The notes under the pieces: model-generated
Database searches by the model: none
Told to the model about the DNA's origin: nothing
The model's input: only the letters and a program-made list of their open reading frames with translations
Assembly (NCBI GenBank): GCA_946481095.1
Contig: CAMLML010000002.1
Location: 40,369-104,368, forward strand
Direction of reading: 5' to 3'
Length of the DNA stretch: 64,000 bases
Source: an uncultured Cellvibrio sp.
GTDB taxonomy: Bacteria > Pseudomonadota > Gammaproteobacteria > Pseudomonadales > Cellvibrionaceae
Program-made: the position numbers and the translations under genes
In this document: positions 33,467 through 43,913 of the stretch, piece after piece
Position numbering within the stretch: position 1 is the first letter of the stretch
How the letters are laid out: every line of letters begins with the position of its first letter

Positions 33467-34651
33467 TTAGTGTTGATGTTTTTTTATCCAGTCAATCATT
33501 AAGTCAGATTGTTTATTTGCATCAAATTTATCTTGCAGGTAATTGAAGGCTTGCAGGTGTTGCGCCTGTTTTTCTGACGATTGAATAATATCCGAGGCTT
33601 TTTTTACCCAGGAATTTAAGTCGTTGGCCTCTACGCGATTGTTAATCAGTGGCCCATCCAGGATTTCCATCATTCCCTGCGTTTCTGTTCCCAATACAAA
33701 ACAGCCGCAAGCAACTGCTTCAATAAGCGCCATGCCGAGGCCTTCATCTATGGACGGCATTAGAAAAAGATCAATCGCACTCCATGTGTCAGGGGCATGA
33801 TCTTGCCATCCCGGAAAAACTAATCTGTGGGCAATACCCAGATTGTGGGAGAGCGCTTGGAGATGTTCTAACTCAGGCCCTTTGCCAGCGATGACGCACC
33901 AGATATTCGGGTGATGTTTCAAGAGCTCGGCGAATATTGAAAGCGTAAAATCATTTCGTTTGTGAGGAACCAGTCTTCCCAAAGAACCTATTACAAACGC
34001 TGTCTCTGGAATATTCCAATCAAGTCTCAGTTTTTTTCTGGCGGAATTCGACTTTTTGAAAAAATTAAAATCAACTCCCGGATAAATAACATCTATTTTT
34101 TTTGCAGTTTCCGGATGATGTGTGGCTAACGCTTCACCAACTGCTTTACTGACAGCCAATATTCGTTTTGCTGTTTTCATATGTAGCTTATTGCGAAGCC
34201 ATGCTTTTAATTTAACTTTAGCTTTTAAAAGAAAGTTGCCTGGTTTAAATAAGACTGATGATTTTAAACTGTTCGTAGCCGAGGGATGATGCTCCCAGGA
34301 TAGATAGCTGGCGCCAGAGCCAAGGGTGGCTAAATCGAGCTTCCAGTTTATGCAGCCTACCCATGTTTTTGAACGAATAATAACAGACGGTTTGGTTTGT
34401 TTTATGAGTTGGCGCCACTGGAAATAACCCACATCTTCAAAATGATCTGTCTGAATCTTGATAAACGACAGCTCACCGGCATCAGAATGTCTGGACAATA
34501 CCTCTTTTCCAATTTCAACAATTGAAGTCCTTAATCCTCTTTTAGCCAGGGCATTAGCGAAATTTAATGTATTGTGTTCTGCGCCCCCGAATTGTCCATG
34601 GGTAGTCTCAGCTACGATTAGGATGAGGGGCGGTATATTGGGTAAAGTCAT
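33467..34651 (-). CDS. Glycosyltransferase family 4 protein
   Basis: 394 residues with the GT-B layout. The N-terminal acceptor domain includes GQFGGAEHNTLNFANAL. The C-terminal donor domain includes GSLGRLVPHKRND, VIAGKGPELEHL, LVFPGWQDHAPDTWSAIDLFLMPS and the E-x7-E-like DEGLGMALIEAVACG. It likely transfers a nucleotide-sugar residue to a cell-surface glycan. No other glycan genes surround it, so the product is unknown. It lies alone on the minus strand between rpe and trpE, where many relatives carry gph. Confidence 0.85.
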   Translation of the reverse strand: MTLPNIPPLILIVAETTHGQFGGAEHNTLNFANALAKRGLRTSIVEIGKEVLSRHSDAGELSFIKIQTDHFEDVGYFQWRQLIKQTKPSVIIRSKTWVGCINWKLDLATLGSGASYLSWEHHPSATNSLKSSVLFKPGNFLLKAKVKLKAWLRNKLHMKTAKRILAVSKAVGEALATHHPETAKKIDVIYPGVDFNFFKKSNSARKKLRLDWNIPETAFVIGSLGRLVPHKRNDFTLSIFAELLKHHPNIWCVIAGKGPELEHLQALSHNLGIAHRLVFPGWQDHAPDTWSAIDLFLMPSIDEGLGMALIEAVACGCFVLGTETQGMMEILDGPLINNRVEANDLNSWVKKASDIIQSSEKQAQHLQAFNYLQDKFDANKQSDLMIDWIKKHQH

Positions 34652-34965
34652 TTGGCTTCCTCGTAATTTTGACGCATGTTATACAAATTAATATCCTGGT
34701 TCTATTGTTCAGAGCAATTGTGGCTAGGCAGTAAGAAAATATTTAAGTAAACTCGCCAGACCAATTTGGGGAACTTCTCAATGTTGCACCTGTTTCATCC
34801 ATCAGTATCCAAAGTAGAGCCCGCATCCATCGCTCGATGGCGTCGCTAGTTTCCTTTTGCCGACTGAATTCAGTCTGGTGTCTTTGCTCATCCGCTGATG
34901 TTGATTTATCGCTGATGCAGCTCAAAAATAATTTCAAGCCAATTGGCTGTGTAAAAGGTAACAAA
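34652..34965. promoter_or_regulatory. Upstream region of trpE
   Basis: 314 bp without a convincing gene. It contains a perfect 14-bp palindrome GACTGAATTCAGTC at 34862-34875 and a hairpin CCATCG/CGATGG near 34825-34838. The palindrome is a candidate operator or leader stem. I see no Trp-codon-rich leader peptide with terminator, so classical attenuation is not supported. The palindrome differs from the Escherichia coli TrpR box. Confidence 0.35.
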
Positions 34966-36459
34966 ATGAATATTGAACAATTTTCTGCGTTAGCGCGCGA
35001 AGGTTACAACCGCATTCCGGTTGTGCGCGAAGTGTTGGCGGATTTGGATACGCCACTGTCCACTTATTTTAAATTAGCTGCAAAACCTTACTCTTATTTA
35101 TTTGAATCCGTTCAGGGCGGTGAAAAATGGGGGCGTTACTCCATGATCGGTTTGCCCGCGCGTACTCTGTTGCGCGCACAGGGTGATCAGATCCAAGTGG
35201 AGCGCGACGGAAAAATTGTTGAGACCCATCAGATCGCCGATGCTTTGAGTTTTGTCGAAACCTTCAAGCAACGTTATCGCGCACCTGAATTACCCGGTTT
35301 GCCACGTTTTACTGGCGGACTTGTGGGCTATTTTGCTTACGATTGCGCGCGCTACGTTGAGCCACATCTGCGAGCGACTCAACCAAAAGATGTGATTGGC
35401 ACGCCGGATATTTTGTTAACGGTTTCTGACGAAGTGTTGGTGTTCGATAATCTCGCCGGAAAAATTATTTTAGTGATTCACGCCAATCCGGAAATTGAAG
35501 ATGCTTATGCCAAAGCGGTCGCGCGACTTGATGAGTTGGAACAAAAATTAAAAATCGAATTGCCCAAAGCGCCTGCATTGGATTTATCCAACGCTGGTAA
35601 TAGTGAATCACAATTTGTGTCGCACACCGGCGAAGAAAATTTTTATAAAGCTGTAGATAAAATCAAAGATTACGTGCTTGCGGGCGACACTATGCAAGTG
35701 GTGGTCTCGCAACGTTTGTCGATTGATTTTGAACAAGACCCTATTAACTTGTATCGCGCACTGCGTCATTTAAATCCATCACCTTATATGTATTATTTGG
35801 ATTTGGGTGATCACCATGTTGTCGGCTCCAGCCCGGAAATTCTCGCGCGTTTGGAAGATGGCGAAGTGACTGTGCGGCCTATCGCTGGCACTCGCCGTCG
35901 CGGCCACACCAAAGAAGAAGATAAAGCGCTCGAAATTGAATTGGTGAATGATCCCAAGGAAATTGCCGAGCATTTAATGCTGATTGATTTGGGGCGCAAC
36001 GATGTCGGTCGTGTAGCAGAAATTGGCAGCGTTAAACTCACTGACAAAATGGTAGTTGAACGTTATTCGCATGTTATGCATATCACCTCAAACGTCACCG
36101 GAAAATTAAAATCCGGATTGGATGCAATGGATGTATTGCGTGCAGCCTTGCCTGCGGGGACTTTATCCGGTGCGCCGAAAATTCGCGCGATGGAAATTAT
36201 CGACGAATTGGAAACCGAAAAACGCGGCATCTACGGTGGTGCTGTGGGTTATATAGGTTGGAACGGTAATATGGATACCGCCATCGCGATTCGCACAGCC
36301 GTTATCAAAAACAAAAAACTTTATGTACAAGCCGGTGCCGGTGTAGTGGCCGACTCAATCCCTGCTCTTGAGTGGAAAGAAACCATGAATAAAGCGCGTG
36401 CAATTTTTAAAGCGGTAGACATGGTTAAAGGCGACAGGGTTAAAGGGGAAGCAAAATGA
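34966..36459 (+). CDS. trpE: Anthranilate synthase component I
   Basis: 497 residues. With TrpG it makes anthranilate from chorismate and glutamine. Motifs: [19 protein letters not shown] (tryptophan-binding region), [40 protein letters not shown] and [13 protein letters not shown], plus [15 protein letters not shown] at the active site. The start at 34966 (RBS AAGGT) matches the family N-terminus; 34837 would add an unrelated 43 residues. It overlaps trpG by ATGA. Confidence 0.97.
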   Translation: MNIEQFSALAREGYNRIPVVREVLADLDTPLSTYFKLAAKPYSYLFESVQGGEKWGRYSMIGLPARTLLRAQGDQIQVERDGKIVETHQIADALSFVETFKQRYRAPELPGLPRFTGGLVGYFAYDCARYVEPHLRATQPKDVIGTPDILLTVSDEVLVFDNLAGKIILVIHANPEIEDAYAKAVARLDELEQKLKIELPKAPALDLSNAGNSESQFVSHTGEENFYKAVDKIKDYVLAGDTMQVVVSQRLSIDFEQDPINLYRALRHLNPSPYMYYLDLGDHHVVGSSPEILARLEDGEVTVRPIAGTRRRGHTKEEDKALEIELVNDPKEIAEHLMLIDLGRNDVGRVAEIGSVKLTDKMVVERYSHVMHITSNVTGKLKSGLDAMDVLRAALPAGTLSGAPKIRAMEIIDELETEKRGIYGGAVGYIGWNGNMDTAIAIRTAVIKNKKLYVQAGAGVVADSIPALEWKETMNKARAIFKAVDMVKGDRVKGEAK

Positions 36460-37037
36460 TTTTAATGATTGATAACTACGATTCGTTTACTTACAACCTG
36501 GTGCAATATTTGGGTGAATTGGGTGCAGATGTAAAAGTTGTGCGCAATGATGAAATCAGCGTGAGTGATATTGCAAAACTGTCGCCGGAAAAAATCGTGA
36601 TTTCACCTGGCCCTTGCACACCCACTGAGGCGGGTATTTCTGTCGAAACTATTAAAACTTTCGCCGGAAAAATTCCGTTACTCGGTGTATGTTTGGGTCA
36701 CCAAAGTATTGGTCAGGCATTTGGCGGCAATATTATTCGTGCGCCTTTTGTGATGCACGGAAAAACTTCGTTGGTCTATCACACTAACAAAGGCGTGTTT
36801 TCGGATATTAAAAATCCTGTGCAAGTCACACGCTATCACTCACTCGTCATTGAAAAAGAAACCATTCCGGATTGTCTTGAAATTACCGCATGGACAAAAA
36901 ATGAAGACGGCAGCATGGCCGAAATTATGGGCGTCAAACATAAAACTCTGGCGGTGGAAGGTGTGCAATTTCACCCCGAGTCGATTTTGACCGAGCAAGG
37001 CCATGCAATGTTGAAAAATTTTTTAGAGGGAAAATAA
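36456..37037 (+). CDS. trpG: Anthranilate synthase component II (glutamine amidotransferase)
   Basis: 193 residues, class I amidotransferase. It supplies ammonia from glutamine to TrpE. The catalytic triad is clear: Cys in [13 protein letters not shown], and His/Glu in [33 protein letters not shown] begins the protein. The 4-bp overlap with trpE and the immediate start of trpD after the stop show a tightly coupled trpEGD unit. The same subunit may also serve PabB in folate synthesis, as in some relatives. Confidence 0.97.
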   Translation: MILMIDNYDSFTYNLVQYLGELGADVKVVRNDEISVSDIAKLSPEKIVISPGPCTPTEAGISVETIKTFAGKIPLLGVCLGHQSIGQAFGGNIIRAPFVMHGKTSLVYHTNKGVFSDIKNPVQVTRYHSLVIEKETIPDCLEITAWTKNEDGSMAEIMGVKHKTLAVEGVQFHPESILTEQGHAMLKNFLEGK

Positions 37038-38069
37038 ATGAACATTAAACAAGCTCTAAATCAATTGGTTAACCGAATCGATCTCTCGACGGATGAGATG
37101 ATCGCGGTGATGCGCGAAATCATGACCGGGGGTGCAACACCGGCGCAAATCGGTGGCTTTTTAGTGGCGCTGCGTATGAAAGGCGAAACTATCGATGAAA
37201 TTACCGGTGCTGCCAGTGTCATGCGTGAATTGGCAACGCCGGTCGCGATTGATCTGCCTTATCTGGTTGATACCTGTGGTACGGGTGGTGATGGTGCCAA
37301 TTTATTTAATGTGTCCACTGCAGGCGCGTTTGTAGTTGCGGCTGCGGGGGGCAAAGTTGCCAAACACGGCAATCGTTCTATTTCCAGTTCAACTGGCAGT
37401 GCGGATGTGTTGGAGGCGGCAGGAATTAATTTAAATATCACACCGGAACAAGTTGCACGCTGTGTAAAAGAAATTGGTGTGGGTTTTATGTTTGCACCGG
37501 CACATCACAGTGCGATGAAACACGCAATTGGTCCACGCAAAGAATTAGCCCTGCGTACCATTTTTAATATGCTCGGCCCTATGACTAACCCTGCACAAGT
37601 CAAACGACAAGTGATTGGTGTGTTCAATGGTGAATTGTGTAAACCCATGGCTGAAGTTTTGAAGCGTTTGGGTAGCGAACATGTGATGGTAGTGCATGCT
37701 AAAGATGGTTTAGATGAAATCAGTCTTGCAACTGAAACTCGCGTGGCTGAATTAAAAAATGGTCAGGTGACTGAGTATTTTTTAAAGCCGGAAGATTTTG
37801 CAATTGATTCAAAAAGTTTGATCGGTTTGACCGTCGCCAGTGCGCAGGAATCCTTAACTCTGATTAAAGATGCTTTAGGCAAACGAAATACTGATGCTGG
37901 TAAAAAAGCCGCCGATATTATCGCGTTAAATGCCGGTGCCGCAATTTACGTTAGCGGTGTGGCAAACACTATGAAAGATGGTGTCGAAATGGCGCGTGAC
38001 GCTATTGCCAGCGGTTTGGCAGGTGAAAAAATTAATGAGTTGGCTGCGTTTACAAATTACGTCGAATAA
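37038..38069 (+). CDS. trpD: Anthranilate phosphoribosyltransferase
   Basis: 343 residues. It transfers phosphoribose from PRPP to anthranilate. Motifs: [18 protein letters not shown] (PRPP loop), [33 protein letters not shown] and LGPMTNPA. Its ATG follows the trpG stop with no gap. A 70-bp palindromic repeat separates it from trpC, so expression of trpC may differ from trpEGD. Confidence 0.98.
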   Translation: MNIKQALNQLVNRIDLSTDEMIAVMREIMTGGATPAQIGGFLVALRMKGETIDEITGAASVMRELATPVAIDLPYLVDTCGTGGDGANLFNVSTAGAFVVAAAGGKVAKHGNRSISSSTGSADVLEAAGINLNITPEQVARCVKEIGVGFMFAPAHHSAMKHAIGPRKELALRTIFNMLGPMTNPAQVKRQVIGVFNGELCKPMAEVLKRLGSEHVMVVHAKDGLDEISLATETRVAELKNGQVTEYFLKPEDFAIDSKSLIGLTVASAQESLTLIKDALGKRNTDAGKKAADIIALNAGAAIYVSGVANTMKDGVEMARDAIASGLAGEKINELAAFTNYVE

Positions 38070-38073
38070 TACT

Positions 38074-38143
38074 GTAGGTTGGGGTGCAAACCCCAACATT
38101 CGATCTTGATTAAAAAATCGTTGGGGTTTACACCCCAACCTAC
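38074..38143. repeat. 70-bp palindrome between trpD and trpC
   Basis: The outer arms GTAGGTTGGGGTG (38074-38086) and CACCCCAACCTAC (38131-38143) are perfect. Inner copies of AACCCCAAC and TTGGGGTTT form a second stem. This is a different repeat family from the others in the window. It lies 10 bp before the trpC start, so it could influence trpC translation. Confidence 0.85.
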
Positions 38144-38153
38144 GGAAAAGCTT

Positions 38154-38951
38154 ATGTCTGACACACCCACAATTCTGAAAAAAATTATTGATCGCAAATG
38201 GCAAGAAATCGCTGAGCGAAAAAAAACTGTCTCTCTTGATGATCTAAAAGCTCGTGCTGCAGGGCAACCTGCAGCTCGTGGTTTTGTTAAATCCATTGAA
38301 AACAAAATTGCACAAGGCAAAGCGGGTGTTATTGCTGAAATTAAAAAAGCATCGCCCAGCAAAGGTGTCATTCGAGAAAATTTTAATCCGGCAGAAATTG
38401 CGGTCTCTTATGAAAAGGGAGGTGCAGCCTGCTTGTCGGTGTTAACTGATGTGGATTTTTTCCAGGGCGCAGATGCCTATTTACAACAAGCGCGTGCTGC
38501 GGTGACGTTGCCGGTCATCCGTAAAGATTTTCTTGTCGATGAATATCACATCTATGAGGCCAGAGCTTTGGGTGCTGATTGTGTGTTATTAATTGTCGCT
38601 GCTCTGGATAAATCAAAACTCAAAGAATTAAATCAACTTGCCCACGAAATTGGTTTGGATGTATTGGTTGAAGTTCACGATCAAGCTGAATTGGAAATTG
38701 CGCTGGAGTTACCCAACAAATTAATCGGCATTAACAACCGCAATCTCCACACTTTCGATGTTACTTTGAATACCACTTACAATTTATTGCCACAAATCGA
38801 CAAAGACAGAATCGTGGTAACCGAAAGCGGAATTCTCTCACCGGCTGATGTTAAAGCCATGCAAGCAAAAAATGTAAATGCATTTTTAGTCGGTGAAGCG
38901 TTTATGCGGGCTGATGAACCGGGAGTGGCTCTGGCGGAGTTTTTCAGTTAA
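38154..38951 (+). CDS. trpC: Indole-3-glycerol phosphate synthase
   Basis: 265 residues, a TIM-barrel that forms the indole ring from CdRP. Motifs: [68 protein letters not shown] and VVTESGILS. It is the single-domain form; trpF (PRAI) is not fused and not in the window. The ATG at 38154 (RBS GGAAAAG) lies beyond the palindrome; an earlier codon at 38079 would translate the repeat and is rejected. Confidence 0.97.
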   Translation: MSDTPTILKKIIDRKWQEIAERKKTVSLDDLKARAAGQPAARGFVKSIENKIAQGKAGVIAEIKKASPSKGVIRENFNPAEIAVSYEKGGAACLSVLTDVDFFQGADAYLQQARAAVTLPVIRKDFLVDEYHIYEARALGADCVLLIVAALDKSKLKELNQLAHEIGLDVLVEVHDQAELEIALELPNKLIGINNRNLHTFDVTLNTTYNLLPQIDKDRIVVTESGILSPADVKAMQAKNVNAFLVGEAFMRADEPGVALAEFFS

Positions 38952-39056
38952 TCATCGTGAATTAGCGCTTCTTTACCCCTGTTAGGGAAAATTGAATGGT
39001 GATTCAAATGGCGGGTTACTACAATCAGTGAATCTTCATCTGATTGAGTGTTTTGT

Positions 39057-40877
39057 ATGAATCATCCATCTCTAACAATAACAGGCCTGATTATTCTCGC
39101 ATTCGGTGTGGTCTCTTGCAGCGGCAGTAGTGGTGGTGGGTCATCGACCCGATCAAACCCGAATTCTGTCAGTAGTTCATCAAGTTCTTCATCCAGTTTC
39201 TCATCCAGTTCTTTATCTAATTCGGCGACCGGCCTGATCAAAATAAATCAGCTGGGTTTTAAGCCTGATTCTGAAAAGTTGGCAGTAGTTCCCAATGTGC
39301 CCGCTAATCAATTTACGGTGATTAATACCAGCAACAATTCTGTGGTGCTGACGGGGAATTTATCAGAGGCCAAATCCTGGGCCCCATCAGGCGAGACTGT
39401 TAAATTAGCGGATTTTTCTTCGGTCGCTGTTGCAGGTGATTACAAAATTCAGGTTGAGGGTATTCAAACTTCCGCTAACTTTAAAATTGCAGCTAATGTT
39501 TACGACGCATTGAATGCGGCCTCGATTAAAGCTTTTTATTACAATCGTTCCAGTACCGAATTACTTGAAACTCACGCGGGTGTTTACAAGCGTGCGGCGG
39601 GTCATCCGGGTACAACAGTTTATGTGCATCAATCCGCCTCTACTGCATTACGTCCTGCAGGTACTGTAATTTCAGCAGCCAAAGGTTGGTATGACGCAGG
39701 TGATTACAACCTTTACATAGTCAATTCGGGAATCAGTACTTATTCATTATTGGCAGCTTTCGAGGCATACCCGGATTATTTTAAAAATCAAAATCTTAAT
39801 ATTCCGGAAAGCGGTGATGCAGTGCCGGATTTGTTGAATGAAATTATGTGGAATCTTGAATGGATGTTGGCCATGCAGGATCCGGATGATGGTGGTGTTT
39901 ACCACAAACTCACGAGTAAAAATTTCAGCGGATTTGTTATGCCGGCAGCGGATACGTCTGATCGGTATGTTGTACAAAAAGCCACAGCCGCTACTCTGGA
40001 TTTCGCAGCGGTAATGGCGGTTGCCAGTCGTGTGTTTGCAGACTATGAAAGTGCTTATCCCGGTATGTCAGCACAAATGCTCACGGCTGCAGAAAATGCC
40101 TGGGCCTGGGCAAAAGCTAATCCATCTATTTATTACACCCAGCCCAGTGATATTTCTACGGGTGGTTATGGTGACAACAATGTTACGGATGAATTTTTCT
40201 GGGCGGCTGCAGAGCTTTATATCACTACAAAAAATGACAGTTATTACACGGAATTGAATCCCGCCAATGTCACAGCAGATGTTCCCTGGTGGGGCGGGGT
40301 GAAATCATTGGGTTGGATATCTTTGGGGCGTCATATCGATTCATTAACACTTGCTGCCGATAAAAATTTAATTAAAAGCCGTCTGGATGGTGTTGCTGCA
40401 GGTATAGCGACTAAAAAGGCTGCCTCTGCTTATGGTGTCTCGATGGAAACAGGCGATTTTGGTTGGGGCAGTAATTCCGGTGCATTGAATCAGGCAATGA
40501 TGCTGTTGGCGGCTTATGATTTGGATCAGACCAAAAACCAATACTTAAACGCGGCGCAAGCCATATTGGATTATGTGCTGGGTCGCAATGCGACTGATTA
40601 TTCGTTTGTCACTGGCTATGGAAACCTGACACCACAAAAGATCCATCATCGCCCATCCGGTGCTGATGGCATTGCGGCGCCAATTCCCGGTTTTATTGCG
40701 GGTGGTCCTAATCCGGGGCAGCAAGACAAGTCAGGTTGTACGGTGGCATATCCTTCGAATTTACCGGCGAAATCCTATCTGGATGAAGAATGCAGTTATG
40801 CCAGTAATGAAATTGCGATTAACTGGAATGCGCCTCTGGTATTTGTCTCAGCCGGTGTTCAAGTGGCGACACCTTGA
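39057..40877 (+). CDS. GH9 cellulase/glucanase lipoprotein with a poly-Ser linker
   Basis: 606 residues. The lipobox GVVSC is followed by a Ser/Gly and poly-Ser linker (about residues 20-58). The N-terminal Ig-like CelD_N domain (KINQLGFKPDSEKLAVV) precedes an (alpha/alpha)6 GH9 barrel with GWYDAGDYNLYIVNSG (catalytic base Asp in DAGD), LDYVLGRNATDYSFVTGYG, IHHRPSG and SNEIAINWNAPLVF (proton-donor Glu). The lipobox suggests surface anchoring, like other Cellvibrio CAZymes. The substrate is probably a beta-glucan or cello-oligosaccharide; exact specificity is not readable. The ATG at 39057 is preferred over GTG at 39048. Confidence 0.88.
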   Translation: MNHPSLTITGLIILAFGVVSCSGSSGGGSSTRSNPNSVSSSSSSSSSFSSSSLSNSATGLIKINQLGFKPDSEKLAVVPNVPANQFTVINTSNNSVVLTGNLSEAKSWAPSGETVKLADFSSVAVAGDYKIQVEGIQTSANFKIAANVYDALNAASIKAFYYNRSSTELLETHAGVYKRAAGHPGTTVYVHQSASTALRPAGTVISAAKGWYDAGDYNLYIVNSGISTYSLLAAFEAYPDYFKNQNLNIPESGDAVPDLLNEIMWNLEWMLAMQDPDDGGVYHKLTSKNFSGFVMPAADTSDRYVVQKATAATLDFAAVMAVASRVFADYESAYPGMSAQMLTAAENAWAWAKANPSIYYTQPSDISTGGYGDNNVTDEFFWAAAELYITTKNDSYYTELNPANVTADVPWWGGVKSLGWISLGRHIDSLTLAADKNLIKSRLDGVAAGIATKKAASAYGVSMETGDFGWGSNSGALNQAMMLLAAYDLDQTKNQYLNAAQAILDYVLGRNATDYSFVTGYGNLTPQKIHHRPSGADGIAAPIPGFIAGGPNPGQQDKSGCTVAYPSNLPAKSYLDEECSYASNEIAINWNAPLVFVSAGVQVATP

Positions 40878-40962
40878 TTGCATAAGATTTTTTAAACTGG
40901 ATCTTCTACTCAGGCTATAATCGCTGCCCGTTTTCGAAAGATGTTTTACGAGCAGGATTAGC

Positions 40963-42258
40963 ATGTCAGATTCAAGTAACGCGACTTTAAACAGCGCGAC
41001 ATCAAACAACGTCAAAGAATATATGGCCGAATTAGGCCGCAAAGCCCGTGTTGCAGCGCGAGTTATCGCGGCTGCACCAACGGCTGTCAAAAACAAAGCC
41101 TTGTTAGCCATTGCTGACGAGTTGGATAAAAACCGGATTACGCTGGTAGCCGAAAACCAGAAAGATCTGGCAGCAGCCAAAGCCAATGGTTTGGATGCCG
41201 CCATGGTGGATCGCCTTGCAGTCAAACCTGCCACTATTGATTCCATGATCGAAGGTCTGCGCCAGGTTGCGGCCCTGCCTGATCCCTGTGGTGAAATCAC
41301 CGATATGCGTTACCGCCCCACCGGTATTCAGGTTGGCAAAATGCGTGTGCCTTTGGGGGTGATCGGGATTATTTATGAGTCCCGCCCTAATGTAACTATT
41401 GATGCAGCCAGCCTTTGTTTGAAGTCTGGCAATGCAGCGATTTTGCGTGGTGGCAGTGAATCCATTCATTCCAACCGCGCGATTGCTGCTTGTGTAATTG
41501 CCGGGTTGAAAACTGCAGGCTTGCCCGGCGACGTGGTGCAAGTGATCGAAACCACTGATCGTGCGGCAGTGGGTGAGTTGATCACCATGCCGCAATTTGT
41601 CGATGTGATAGTGCCTCGCGGTGGTAAAAGTTTAATCGAGCGTATCAGTCGCGAAGCGCGTGTACCTGTAATCAAACATCTCGATGGAATTTGTCATGTG
41701 TTTATCGATGGCAAAGCTGATTTGGAAAAAGCATTTACTATTGCACTTAACGCAAAAACTCATCGCTATGGTGTCTGCAATGCGATGGAAACCTTATTGA
41801 TTGACGATTCAGTCGCTGCTGCCATTTTGCCTCGTCTTGCAAAAGCTTACGAAGAAAAAGGTGTGGAGTTGCGTGGTTGTGAAAAAACCCGTGCGTTGGT
41901 TAAAGCGAATCCTGCAACAGAAGAAGATTGGGCAACCGAATATCTTGCACCGATTTTATCAATCAAAATTGTTCAAGGTTTGGATGAAGCGATTGATCAT
42001 ATTGCGCGTTACAGTTCACAACACACAGACGCAATTGTCACCGAAGATTATTCACGTGCACGTCGATTCATCACCGAAGTGGATTCCAGTTCAGTGATGG
42101 TAAATGCATCGACACGTTTTGCAGATGGTTTTGAATATGGTTTGGGTGCAGAAATTGGAATTTCGACTGACAAAATTCACGCACGCGGCCCCGTAGGTCT
42201 GGAAGGTTTGACTTCGCAGAAGTGGGTTGTGTTTGGTGATGGACAGGTTCGTGTTTGA
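40963..42258 (+). CDS. proA: Gamma-glutamyl phosphate reductase
   Basis: 431 residues, NADPH-dependent, second step of proline synthesis. Motifs: [43 protein letters not shown], the catalytic Cys in [34 protein letters not shown] and [13 protein letters not shown]. The proA-nadD-rsfS-rlmH order is typical of pseudomonad relatives. A repeat separates it from nadD. Confidence 0.97.
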   Translation: MSDSSNATLNSATSNNVKEYMAELGRKARVAARVIAAAPTAVKNKALLAIADELDKNRITLVAENQKDLAAAKANGLDAAMVDRLAVKPATIDSMIEGLRQVAALPDPCGEITDMRYRPTGIQVGKMRVPLGVIGIIYESRPNVTIDAASLCLKSGNAAILRGGSESIHSNRAIAACVIAGLKTAGLPGDVVQVIETTDRAAVGELITMPQFVDVIVPRGGKSLIERISREARVPVIKHLDGICHVFIDGKADLEKAFTIALNAKTHRYGVCNAMETLLIDDSVAAAILPRLAKAYEEKGVELRGCEKTRALVKANPATEEDWATEYLAPILSIKIVQGLDEAIDHIARYSSQHTDAIVTEDYSRARRFITEVDSSSVMVNASTRFADGFEYGLGAEIGISTDKIHARGPVGLEGLTSQKWVVFGDGQVRV

Positions 42259-42265
42259 AAAGCAT

Positions 42266-42344
42266 GACCCCGCCCTAACCCTCCCCTTGCCAGGGGAGGG
42301 GACTTTGCTCCTCCCCCTGGTAAGGGGGAGGCTGGGAGGGGGTC
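42266..42344. repeat. GC-rich palindrome (CCCTAACC family) between proA and nadD
   Basis: GACCCCGCCCTAACC ... GCTGGGAGGGGGTC, with an inner GGAGGGGA/CTCCCCC stem. 79 bp, ending 8 bp before the nadD start, so it overlaps the normal RBS position; its GGGAGG could serve as a distant Shine-Dalgarno. Confidence 0.75.
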
Positions 42345-42352
42345 TTTAATCC

Positions 42353-43000
42353 ATGCGCAAAACCCTGGGAATTTTTGGTGGCACCTTCGATCCAATTCAT
42401 TTCGGTCATTTGCGTTTGGCTCTGGAATTAAAACAGCAATTATCTCTGGATGAGATGCGTTTGATCCCTGGTCACAAACCGCCGCACAGGGAACAACCGC
42501 AAGTGTCGTCAGTACAACGTTTAAAAATGTTGCAGCTCGCGCTGCAAGAGTGTCCGCAATTGCAATGGGATGATCGTGAATTGCGTCGTGAAAAAAATTC
42601 TTACACTTACGATACTTTGTGTGAATTGCGTAAAGAATTTGGCAGTGACATGAGTTTGGTGTTGTGTCTGGGGGAAGATGCCTTCGCCGGAATTTCTACC
42701 TGGTATTGTTGGCAAGAAATAATTCATCTTGCGCATATTGTAGTAGTTTCCCGCCCGGGTTGGGCAATTCCCGATCAGGGTGATGTCAGGCATTTTTTAA
42801 AACAACATCAAGGGCAGTCTGCAGATTTACAGCGATACCCCGCTGGAAAAATTGTGATGCAAACTTTACGTTTGTTGCCTATTTCCGCCACAGAAATTCG
42901 CCAACAAATTTCGCGCGGCGAATCGCCACAATTTTTATTGCCGGATGCAGTGTGGAAATTTATTCGGGAGAAGAAGCTTTATTCATCCCCCTCTCCCTAA
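42353..43000 (+). CDS. nadD: Nicotinate-nucleotide adenylyltransferase
   Basis: 215 residues. It forms nicotinate adenine dinucleotide in NAD synthesis. The HxGH nucleotidyltransferase motif is in FGGTFDPIHFGHLRLA; ISATEIRQQISRG is the C-terminal KMSKS-like region. The last residues (SSPSP) are encoded by an intergenic palindromic repeat, so the C-terminus has been extended or rewritten by it. Order proA-nadD-rsfS-rlmH is conserved. Confidence 0.95.
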   Translation: MRKTLGIFGGTFDPIHFGHLRLALELKQQLSLDEMRLIPGHKPPHREQPQVSSVQRLKMLQLALQECPQLQWDDRELRREKNSYTYDTLCELRKEFGSDMSLVLCLGEDAFAGISTWYCWQEIIHLAHIVVVSRPGWAIPDQGDVRHFLKQHQGQSADLQRYPAGKIVMQTLRLLPISATEIRQQISRGESPQFLLPDAVWKFIREKKLYSSPSP

Positions 43001-43021
43001 CCCACAAGGGGAGAGAGGATG
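42984..43021. repeat. Palindrome at the nadD stop (CCCTCTCCC family)
   Basis: CATCCCCCTCTCCC and GGGGAGAGAGGATG, 38 bp, spanning the last codons and stop of nadD. Confidence 0.7.
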
Positions 43022-43061
43022 AAATCAAAAAATTATTTTTTAATCATAGGTAAAAAACTGA

Positions 43062-43394
43062 ATGTCAGATCTAAACAAATCGATTATTAACGCCTTGGAA
43101 AATCTCAAAGGTAAAGAAATTGTGACTCTGGATGTAAGCCAATTGTCCGATGTGATGGATACATTGATTATTGCCAGCGGTACTTCCAGTCGTCATGCGC
43201 GTTCATTGGCCGAAAATCTGGTTGAAGAGACCAAAAAAGCCGGATTCAGGGCTTTGGGTATTGAAGGACTGGAATCCGGTGATTGGGTGCTGGTTGATTA
43301 TGGCGATACGGTTGTACATGTCATGCAAGATGAAGCCCGCAATTATTACGAGTTGGAAAAATTGTGGTCAATGAAACCTGCCGGACGACAATAA
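43062..43394 (+). CDS. rsfS: Ribosome silencing factor RsfS
   Basis: 110 residues. It binds L14 on the 50S subunit and blocks subunit joining under poor nutrition. Motifs: [25 protein letters not shown] and [29 protein letters not shown]. It lies between nadD and rlmH in the conserved order, with rlmH 10 bp downstream. Confidence 0.95.
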   Translation: MSDLNKSIINALENLKGKEIVTLDVSQLSDVMDTLIIASGTSSRHARSLAENLVEETKKAGFRALGIEGLESGDWVLVDYGDTVVHVMQDEARNYYELEKLWSMKPAGRQ

Positions 43395-43404
43395 TAGAAA
43401 AATA

Positions 43405-43872
43405 ATGCGTATTCGTATCATCGCCATAGGAACCAAAATGCCGGATTGGGTTGAAGCCGGTTATGCAGAATATGCCAAACGCTTGCCGCGAGATTTGCAA
43501 GTCGAAATGGTGGAATTACCTTTGGCGGTGCGCAGCAAAAATACCGATATCCAAAAAGCCATGGAAAAAGAGGGCGAGGCTATGATGGCCGCTATAGGCA
43601 AGAATGAACAAGTGATTGCGTTGGATGTTGGAGGCAAGGCCTGGAGTACTTCACAGTTGGCAGAGAATCTTGCAGCATGGAAAATGAGCGGTGATAATTT
43701 TTGCTTGTTGATTGGCGGGCCAGATGGGTTATCGCCAGCGGTGTTACAAATGGCTGCAATTAAATGGTCGTTATCACCGCTAACTTTACCGCATCCATTG
43801 GTGAGAATTGTATTGATTGAGCAGTTGTATCGAGCATCCAGTATTTTACAGAATCATCCCTACCACAAATAA
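43405..43872 (+). CDS. rlmH: 23S rRNA pseudouridine-1915 N3-methyltransferase RlmH
   Basis: 155 residues, SPOUT-fold methyltransferase using S-adenosylmethionine. Motifs: [38 protein letters not shown] and [20 protein letters not shown]. It follows rsfS and precedes mrdA, as in other gammaproteobacteria. Confidence 0.96.
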   Translation: MRIRIIAIGTKMPDWVEAGYAEYAKRLPRDLQVEMVELPLAVRSKNTDIQKAMEKEGEAMMAAIGKNEQVIALDVGGKAWSTSQLAENLAAWKMSGDNFCLLIGGPDGLSPAVLQMAAIKWSLSPLTLPHPLVRIVLIEQLYRASSILQNHPYHK

Positions 43873-43913
43873 ATTGAATTTACCCAGCTAACCTGAAACG
43901 TTGAAAGAGATTC

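Noticed and set aside
34652..34965. trp attenuator
   Set aside because: No leader peptide with tandem Trp codons and no terminator hairpin with T-run.
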